Below, in pieces: positions 55,886 to 64,000 of a DNA stretch of 64,000 bases. The position numbers and the translations under genes were made by a program. The DNA is from Lutjanus erythropterus. Taxonomy: Eukaryota; Chordata; Actinopteri; Lutjaniformes; Lutjanidae. Location of the stretch: assembly GCA_020091685.1 (NCBI GenBank), contig CM034591.1, forward strand, positions 12,968,833 through 13,032,832. Reading direction: 5' to 3'. The notes below the pieces were generated by a model. That model did not search any database. It had not been told where the DNA came from and saw nothing but the letters and a program-made list of their open reading frames with translations. Positions within the stretch are counted from its first letter, which is position 1. Each line of letters begins with the position of its first letter.

Positions 55886-58589
55886 CAATAGTGAGGCACA
55901 GTCACGCCCTTTCTGGTGTGCCCCATGAGAAAAGAAAAATATGAATAGTAGTCTTTGGTGAGAGACAAAAAAAATTGTTCCCATTTAAATGAGTTACACA
56001 TGCGATGTTGTGCCATCATGTGCCAATTTAGAAGCTAATTTTACAAGACATGAATGTTGCAATTTGTGGTGGGTTTGTTGTAGTTTAGTTCAGTTCAGTT
56101 TTCATGTGAAACTACTTAGTGAACTACGTCTCTTGTCTCACACAATATACATCATAACAATGAAGAGCGCTGTCTCTCTAAATTTATCTTACATGAAGTG
56201 TTTTATCCAGCAACTCCTGGTCCATTTATCAGCTGGGATGAGAAAAAACTCACAAGATTTGTTGTTTGTGTGACTACATCCAGGTAGAAAACACACAGGT
56301 GCAGTCTTTCTAATTATGTATCTTCACAGTCTGATTCTTAAATAGTTTAACTGCGAACAGTGACTTTCTTGACTTGAAAAATGATCATCTTATGTGTAAT
56401 TCTTGGAACAATTCAACTTTTCAACTCTTGCCATTGACTGCTGTTCATATTTTTTTCTGAAGTAAGGTCCCATGGTAGTCCACCAAAAGGAGAGGAGAGC
56501 AAGTGATGCACTTTTCCCATAGACTTAACATTGTGAAACAATCAGTTCAATCGAATAACATTGGAAAAGTCTGGAAGAACCACACAATTAAATAATTTGC
56601 TACATGTTATTTAGCCTGTTGCTACCACGGCCCTTATTCGTATGCAGTGTAAAATGATGGATGAAAGGCTCTGCCTCTCCACCACTTTGTTTACAATATA
56701 TAGCTACACGTCTCACCATCCCAGTCAGTAACCTCTTGGGTAAAGGTCAGTTCCAGGACTGTCACTCATCTGCAGGGAAACTATTTCATGTCATTTGGTG
56801 TGAGGTTGGGGTCCTGGAAGAATGGAGGGTTTGTTTGTTGGTGACCCTTGTTCTCACCTTGGGTTGGGTCAATGGGAACAAGAAGAAGATGTCAATGGGG
56901 AGTGTTTTGAGATGTGTGCTCCCATAATTGAAAACCTAGTCATATAAATGTAAAGGTATAAATTTAGGATGCCAAAAAGTCCAACAGCATGAAGCTGGAA
57001 CACCTTTTGAATAGTTGATTGCAGAACATAAATGCACCATTTTATAGAGTTTTTACAACAGCCCCAAGTTGACAGGTTAAGGGTGGCATCGTTGACCCTA
57101 CAAGATGAGGAAACAGGAGACGAGGAAGTTGTAGACTTGACACACTTCAAACTCTCTTTAACATACTAGGTTTTTGTGCTCTCGCTTTGTTCTTGAAAGG
57201 TGTTTACTTTCTTACTCTTACTCGTCTGACCTTTGCTTTGACTTACAATATATCACATTAGCTTTTATCGTCCGAACGGATCAATTATCTTTGGTGCTGG
57301 AACTGGTTTTCCCAAGCATTCATCGTTCAAGTAGTCCTCTGTTTTGCTTGTCAAATTTCTCAAACTGTTGTATTCTGTCCAACCCATTAGTGTCTTTAGC
57401 CTCAGAGTTGAGAGACTGTAAAATGATCTGCGTCTCATCAATATCAGATTTTAAATCACTTCTTACAAACACATCTGGAGACTCTTTTCTTTTAGTTGTC
57501 TTTTGTTTATTGCTTTTTGTGTTTATTTGATACTTTTTCTTCGTTCCTTTCTTTATTATTTTAATAATGTTAGCAGAAAAGGTTACTTAGTTTAATGGAA
57601 GTGAAATTGGAAAGTGATTCAATGTCACACTAAGAGTATCATAAAGCTACTTCATCTGGCTTCAAGCATGCCAACAACAGAGACCTGAAAACTGTGTGCA
57701 TGCGTCCTCAGTTGACACATCACCTATAGTGTATACAGTACACTATCATCATAAATCACGTGTACTTTAATCTTGTGTGTGCATTTGTGTGCTTGCATGC
57801 AGGTATGTGTGTGTGCAGGTACTTTGGTTTTATAGCCTGAACGACTGCCTGCTCCCGCTCAAGGATCAAAGGCCCAGAGCTGTCTGGAGTTTACAGTAGC
57901 ATAGGAAGTGCAGTGGCCGTAAGGCAGGCACACTAAACATGCGTGAGTGAGCCTCTTTAAATCTCAATGACTATATGCCTTCACTCCCATCAGTCCGCCT
58001 CACTGCTTTGTTTATCTCTCTGTATTTCTCTGAGTTATTTGGTGTTTTGATGAGCGGAGGTCAGCGTTTAAAATCTTACAGCTCCTTTTAATTGATTCCC
58101 ATTGTTGAATGTTAGGTTAGATGTTCTTGAAGCCAGTAGAGAGTCCATGAGGGTTTTGATGATTGCAGTGTAACACGCAAACATGCAAGCTCACCATGAA
58201 CTCAAATCCCGTTCCAACTCCAAATTCAGACTAACCTCGAGCTCCAGTCTCGGAGCCTTGCTGTGTGTCTGTTTGCTTCATCCAGCATGAACTCACACTG
58301 ACATTATCATCAGTCAGTCTCGTTGCTGCTTTTTGTTAAGTTTAAGAGTGTGTTAAGCTTATGTCTGCCCTTTCCTACACCACAGTCCCATTTTATTAGT
58401 TATTATCTCTGTCAGGTGTTAGCCTGGAGCGGTGTGATCACTTTTGTGTTTGTGCATGTGTCTGCATCTAATCTTGCATATGACTGGACACATCAGCCTA
58501 ATGTTTTTTTGTGCACATTCATAACTGTATGCTGAAGGACCTCTGTGATTCACAAATTTTTGAAAAACCTCGCCAGAAGCATTATGTTT

Positions 58590-58930
58590 TTGGGTCATCC
58601 CATTCTTGTGAAAGTGATATCTCAAGCATGCCTTGAGAGGATTTCTTCAAATTTGACGCAAATGACTCAAGGATGAACTGATTAGATTTTGGTGGTCGAA
58701 GGTCAAAGGTCACTGTGACCTCATGTCCATGTCATTCTTGTGAATGCAAGAAACCTTCAGGGATTGTCTTCAGACTTGGCGCAAATTTTCCCTTTGATTC
58801 AGGGATTGGATTTTGGTGATTAAAAGTTCCTGTGACCTCACAAAACATGTTTTTGCCATAACTCAAGAATTCATATGTTAATTAAGACAAAATTTCTCAC
58901 AGATGTCTAATGGGATACTAGCAGTAATGT
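58590..58930. repeat. Interspersed fish repeat (aaggtcaaaggtcactgtgacctca type)
   Basis: It includes ggtggtcgaaggtcaaaggt, cactgtgacctcatgtccat and a second, partial cycle (attttggtgattaaaagttc, ctgtgacctcacaaaacatg), so at least two imperfect units of about 120 bases follow each other. I recognise this as a common fish dispersed repeat but not its class. Confidence 0.5.
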
Positions 58931-59512
58931 AACTAGTTAAATGTAATTAAATGTAATTGTGATCTCTTCCAGTTACTGGCAGAACATATGTTAAAAAATT
59001 ACTAGTTATTAAAGTTACTAATCAAAATGTTGGTGATTACAAAGGTGTTACATCAAAATACTATTTTTGGGTTTCCTGGTGGAGATATACACTCTACTTA
59101 GTGACCTCTTCTAGTTATCACTGAGATAACTAGAAAAAGAAAAAGTCTTGTTTTTTAAAGTTGTCTATTTCAGATGTTGTGGGTCTTCAGTGAAAAAAAT
59201 AGTTAAAGGGAAATTTTGTCATGCAAATCACTTATCACTTTAATGTGTGATGGCTCACTAGGTAAGCAGTTGTTCAACAAGTTGTTTCCAGTCCCTCCTG
59301 TCCAGGACAGGAATATTGCTGTGTGATTTATCACCACCCTATTGTATCTGAAGAACCTCTTGGAGCGTTAGCACATGAGGCTAGATCCACAATTTATGTT
59401 AGTTTCCACTATTACAACAGAGACATCTGCCTCCACACAGTGTCTGCTCTCAACACTCTAAAAGCATTCCTGGAGAGAGAACAGCCAATGTGTCTGTGTA
59501 TGTCTGTCTGTT

Positions 59513-59518
<6 letters not shown>

Positions 59519-59548
<30 letters not shown>
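59519..59548. repeat. (TG)15 microsatellite, compound
   Basis: TG units with a following imperfect TG/CG stretch up to about 59574. Confidence 0.85.
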
Positions 59549-59549
<1 letters not shown>

Positions 59550-60580
59550 CTGTGTGTGTGCGTGTGTGTGTGTGCTTTTCACCCTGTCTTATAGTGATAT
59601 GACTACATTTATGCCAGGAGAATGGATTATGTCTAAGGTCAGTCTATTCTTAGCACTGTTTTAGACTGTTTGGGTTTAGCTTTTGCTTTCTAAATTCCAT
59701 GATAATTGGGGATCTCTAGGGATGGAGCCTCACAACATTAGCTCCAACTATAAATAACAAGCTTACAAACACACATACACACACATACGTACTCACGCTG
59801 TACGCTCTTACACACGTGCACACAATGGCACAGTGGTGCAAGTTTTTTAAGAAAGGATGTTTTGTAAAATAGCAATAAACTGTTAACAGATCAGTTCAGA
59901 AAGTGAATACTTTCAGTTCACCAGGACCAGATCAGAAACAGTGTAATTTATTCATATGGATTCTGTTTTTTTCAGCCAATAATCATAGTAATGGTGGTCT
60001 CTTTTCTGGCATCTTGAATATTTGGGGGTGTACACAGGCTAATTTATTGCAACGACAGAGAGTATTTTGTCCTTGTGAAGCATTGTGTTGCATAGCATTT
60101 GCTAAATTGACGTGATTGTTACAAGGTTCACACAATTTGTGCTATTCACCTGCTAATCAAGCAACTTAGCAACCTGAGTAGGTTGATGGAGAATAATGCT
60201 AGATTCATGATTTTTATGTGTCAGATGCATTAGGAAGCATGTCTATAGGTGCAGACAGAAAACCAAACTAGCAGGAGTGGAAGTTCAGAATTGAAAAGCT
60301 CCTTATGTACTAAATTTGGATTGTTTATTATCTGTGTTATACAGATCAAATGTGTCAAAAATGCTTTTTTTTTCCAATTAAACATTGTCTCACTAAAACA
60401 ACAGGTTTCAGGTGTTGAGGCTGTACTCACCATTTAGTGAGCAAAGAGGAACAGTGAAGGTTTTTACTGTGACAGCTGCCTTTGCGGTACTTAGACCCAG
60501 CATGTGTATACAGTGCACAGTGTCACACATGCACACACTGCGCAGCTCTTTGAAGCTTCTTTTCCTGGGTCCTTCCTGGG

Positions 60581-60615
60581 TTTACTGCGCTAACAGTGAG
60601 TGTTAGCGCAGTAAA
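60581..60615. repeat. Perfect 15-bp inverted repeat with 5-base loop
   Basis: TTTACTGCGCTAACA (60581-60595), loop gtgag, then TGTTAGCGCAGTAAA (60601-60615). The arms are exactly complementary. It is not flanked by a U-rich run typical of a Pol III or bacterial terminator, and no transposon termini surround it that I can identify. Confidence 0.9.
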
Positions 60616-62016
60616 AGTTGACACATGGTCAACTCAGAGCTCAGGTTGCCATTGCTGCCTCTGCCTGGTCTGGAGTGTGAGGTGGAGGTTCTTTAATGTT
60701 CCTTGGCCCCCTTCAATTAATGTTATCACGCACAAGAATGTCATCTGTATGCAACTTGAGTGTATTGAATGATATGTATTGAATCATACCTGATGTTAAC
60801 ACCATGCTGACAACATTATTTGCTTTAGATCTGTAATGTTGGTTGGTAGGCAGTCTTCACGATGTTGCAGGCGGTTGCAGTGCATTAGGGACGGTGTAAT
60901 CGGCCTTGTTAGAGAATGTGAACCGGCGTTGTGCTTCGCTGTCGGGGGAATACTCTGATCCCATCTAATGCAGGAACAGCTGTTAGGGATCACAGTCTTA
61001 ACTGCTCACCATATCTGTTCATGTATCAGAAAGACCAGAGCCTTGCTTACAAAGACACGCTCTGCCTTAGTGGCTTTAGAGGAGAAAGAGGTTCTAAAAT
61101 AAGCACTTTGAGTTTCTGAGTCAGTACAGTGGACAGTTTACATAGAAACCACTAATTCAGTTAGTATTTATAATTTGAACCATCAATGCATGAAGAAAAG
61201 ACGAGATGTTTCCTCGGGTATAACTTAGTCATTTTGTGCACCTTGTAAATTGTCAGTAGCTGTTGCACTGTGTCTTTGTATTTTCCAAGAACATGTAGCT
61301 TCTTATTACCCCTCATTTAATGTTCTCTTATATGGAATTCCACTCTCTTGCATTCTCCCATATATATCTCATGTGATTGAATTTATTTACATCTCTGCAG
61401 CATTTCTACTCTCTAACTGTCTCAGTTTCTTTACATTATAGTTCTGTGTGTATTGATTATTTGAAGAACACAGATTTTACTGACTCTGCCAAGACACGCA
61501 TTTTCATGTCTTTCCACAAATCTCACTTTTCAGATTGAAGTGCATCACTTTTTTTGACCATTCAACACACACTCCCTTTTTGGGTGCTCCACCTAAAGCA
61601 GTGGTTCTCAAACTTTTTCTGGCATGCCTCCCTTCAGCAAATGAAAAAAAAGTTCTTGCCCCAGACCCTAACTTTTATCAGTCATTACCAATAATTGTGG
61701 AAGCAACTGATTAAACAGTTGAAATTTTAAAAAGTTGAATTTTAATAAAATAATGATCACCACGATAGAAAAAAGATCATTTTTGATTGTCCATTACTTT
61801 GGTCAAGATGAAAATCCTTCTTTTTGCAGTTGGGTGGATAGCCTTGAACACATTAATGTCTCCCTCAGGATGAACCCCACCATCATCAGGTTCAAATTTT
61901 GCTTTGTCCAATACTTGGATATGACAAAATAACTCACTAATCAGTGACATTCCCATCATCCTCAGCTGTACTTTTTGTTTAGTACTAATTGTTGGTGTGC
62001 TGAAATGACAATATAA

Positions 62017-62060
62017 AACATTATACCTGCTACCAATAGCATGCTAGCAGGTATAATGTT
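62017..62060. repeat. Perfect 16-bp inverted repeat with 12-base loop
   Basis: AACATTATACCTGCTA (62017-62032) pairs exactly with TAGCAGGTATAATGTT (62045-62060) around a 12-base loop that itself contains GCATGC. Confidence 0.9.
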
Positions 62061-62295
62061 ATGATATCATAAATCAAGTGACAAGTGGAGTCATTTCTCA
62101 TAGACTTTACAATCAGACCTCTTTTTGCCACCGGTTGAGTCTCCCTTTGATGGCTATTAGAATGTCGCCTTAGCTTCATTTCTCAGAACCAGAAGTAACG
62201 CACGCTTCACTTATACAGTGACGCCCACATATGCATATTGCTTTCCCTCAGCATGCAGTAACGCCTCAAGGAGGTGCTAGAATTGCTGTAGACTC

Positions 62296-63693
62296 TTAGG
62301 GCTCTATCTTCCACATGGCGCTAAATGGCAGAGCAGTGGAGCTGTCATCGTTTTCTGATCAATGCAGTTGTCATTTTTTCACATTGTGTAGGTAGCAAAT
62401 GTATATGTGCCTCTCTGCGTGCCCATGGGTGTGTTGGTCTTGGCGCATTGCTATCTTGAGGCAGCAGAGACCAACTGCGCCATTGACCAACAAAAACCTG
62501 GTCTGAAGTCAGTGGTGCAGTATTTTCCTGCTATTTAAAGGATGTACTATTCAGACAGTAAAATGAGAGTACAGGATTTTCACAACACACATACACTGAG
62601 CTCTTAAGGCACTGCAGTTGCTCCACTGGTCATAAAAATTAATATTCTGATAAACATTAGATGATTGCAGGTTTGTGAAATAGGATGAAGCTGTGTGCAC
62701 ATAAGAGAGAAACACCGCAGATTTATGCATGGATCTGTATCTTCATTGATTGTTTAAATCTGGCAGGATCGTAAGGATCAGTTAATTAATGTCCTGTATT
62801 ATTTTACACATCCAAAAGGTCTCACACACACTCACACACAGTTGCAGTTCATACAGTAAAATGGTTTCAAGTAAACCAGCCATCAACTTGATAAATCCTG
62901 ACTTCCATCAGAGGTGTCTAAAGAATTATTTCATCTGGAAAGTTCCCTCTGTTCTGTGTGTTTATAATTACAAATTTTCATTTTTCTGCTTAATTATTAA
63001 AATATTTGCTATAGTGATTATATGCGTACATGTAAACAAAGTTGAAGTCTCTGATTAATCATTAATCCGTCATTCAAACGATGTTGATGTGATTTCTTTA
63101 TTGTGTGTGGTTCTGTCTTTAACAATTTACTTTAATGATCAGAGCAGCTGCTTGCAATAATCAGCCTACTGTTGTAATGTTTCCATGTGGGCTGCAGTGT
63201 CACAGCAGTCATCCTCCTGTGTCTCAGCTCGTGCATAACACGCATGCACACCGTAAGGACACAGGGAGATGCTCCATCCTATTTCACCCACCTGCTGCCC
63301 ATCTGTTGTTAATCATAATGTTAATTTTATATGTATTGTTTTTATATGTAATTTTTATGACCTGGCCTGCCTGACCGCAGAGCCTGCATCACTACCAGCG
63401 GGTCATTTCATCTCCGTTCACTTCTCTAACTTGCCGAATCTGTCATTGAAATAGCCACAGGCAGGCACACCTGGCTAAGAGAATGGGAGATGACGCTCTG
63501 ATTGGTTTCTTTTACGTTACACCCAAAACACACAGATTAATTAAGAGATTAAATGCACCCTCTTTGCACCTTGTGCCTGACTTTGCGCCCAGATTATGCA
63601 CGGTTTAAATAGCAGAGTGGAATGGGATGTGGCCTAAATGCCTGTGCACCATGCCCTTTAGATGCAGCACAATGATTGTGTAAATAGGGCCCG
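62296..63693. mobile_element. Large non-autonomous DNA transposon candidate
   Basis: The left end (TTAGGGCTCTATCTTCCACA) and right end (gtgtaaatagggcccgta) are complementary over AGGGC-CTAT / ATAG-GCCC. Subterminal features recur at both ends: the left has atggcgctaaatggcagagc and the right has a cgcccagattatgcac / gcaccatgccctttagatgc cluster that I recognise from a percomorph family with GGGCTCTATTT ends. The interior, about 1.2 kb, has no transposase frame. Confidence 0.55.
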
Positions 63694-64000
63694 TAGTCTT
63701 TTAGTGCTCTGCCATGCATTGTACCTCAGTTACTTTTACAACAGGGAGTTCTTTTGGAAAGTTAGCATATTGGCGTAACAGGCAATAATATAATCAATCA
63801 ATAACTGTAACTGTTCATAGTACAGACGCACTAGCAGTCCGTGAAAGTTCCACAGTGATACCATCTCAAAGAACAAGCAGTGGGTGGTAAAACTTAATTC
63901 TTTTATGATTCTTTTATGTCATTGTTGTTTCTGTTTAGGTGCCTTTTTCTCTGCTCAGCCACTTCTTGGTTGGTTAAATTGCTGCGGTCACATCCACATG

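Larger units (their letters stand above)
55886..64000. other. Right-hand intergenic or FAM227B-intronic stretch without a recognised gene
   Basis: Six-frame reading shows only short frames with no known motif. The stretch contains a repeat at 58590-58930, a (TG)15 tract at 59519-59548, hairpins at 60581-60615 and 62017-62060, and a large inverted-repeat element at 62296-63693. A sequence typical of hAT termini (agtggttctcaaactttttc) occurs at 61601-61620 with no partner found. Human gene order would place GALK2 farther right; I see no galactokinase motif here. Confidence 0.5.

Noticed and set aside
59323-59664. 113-residue open frame on the plus strand
   Set aside because: The first half looks protein-like but has no known motif, and the second half is a TG repeat.

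Overview
This is vertebrate nuclear DNA. The intron-rich genes, GT-AG introns, dense short inverted-repeat DNA transposons (several of a type common in spiny-rayed fishes), a decayed Tc1 transposase, a tRNA-type SINE remnant and long CA/TG microsatellites point to a teleost, probably a percomorph. I see no bacterial features, CRISPR array or complete RNA gene.

Layout. (1) 56-1751, minus strand: the first two coding exons of afg2b (spata5l1), an AAA+ ATPase whose remainder lies off the left edge. (2) 1752-3729: a 2 kb head-to-head intergenic region. (3) 3730-24975, plus strand: a complete 21-exon nnt gene for mitochondrial proton-translocating NAD(P) transhydrogenase; my exon chain keeps one frame and gives 1070 residues. 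(4) 24976-27752: a convergent intergenic region filled with short DNA transposons. (5) 27753-30358, minus strand: complete four-coding-exon dtwd1 (304 residues), a tRNA acp3U-modifying enzyme. (6) 32460-32660: a likely bidirectional promoter with ETS sites and an RFX-like X-box. (7) From about 32.7 kb, plus strand: a FAM227B-like locus in which I recognise three exons, two of them carrying apparent disabling changes. (8) 45539-52334, minus strand: complete three-exon fgf7 (202 residues), lying antisense to the expected FAM227B span. (9) 52335-64000: no gene recognised; it holds repeats, a non-LTR retrotransposon remnant, a large non-autonomous DNA element and two strong hairpins.

The order and orientation dtwd1 / fam227b / fgf7 match what I know of human 15q21. 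NNT, however, is a neighbour of FGF10 in human (5p12), so its place beside fgf7 here is notable for the history of the FGF7/FGF10 paralogon.

The genes are not a functional operon. They are independent housekeeping genes (afg2b, nnt, dtwd1) next to a developmental growth factor. I found no evidence of a new molecular system. The best leads are the apparent decay of the FAM227B-like gene, the NNT-FGF7 linkage, and a 46-bp near-perfect palindrome at 38284-38329.
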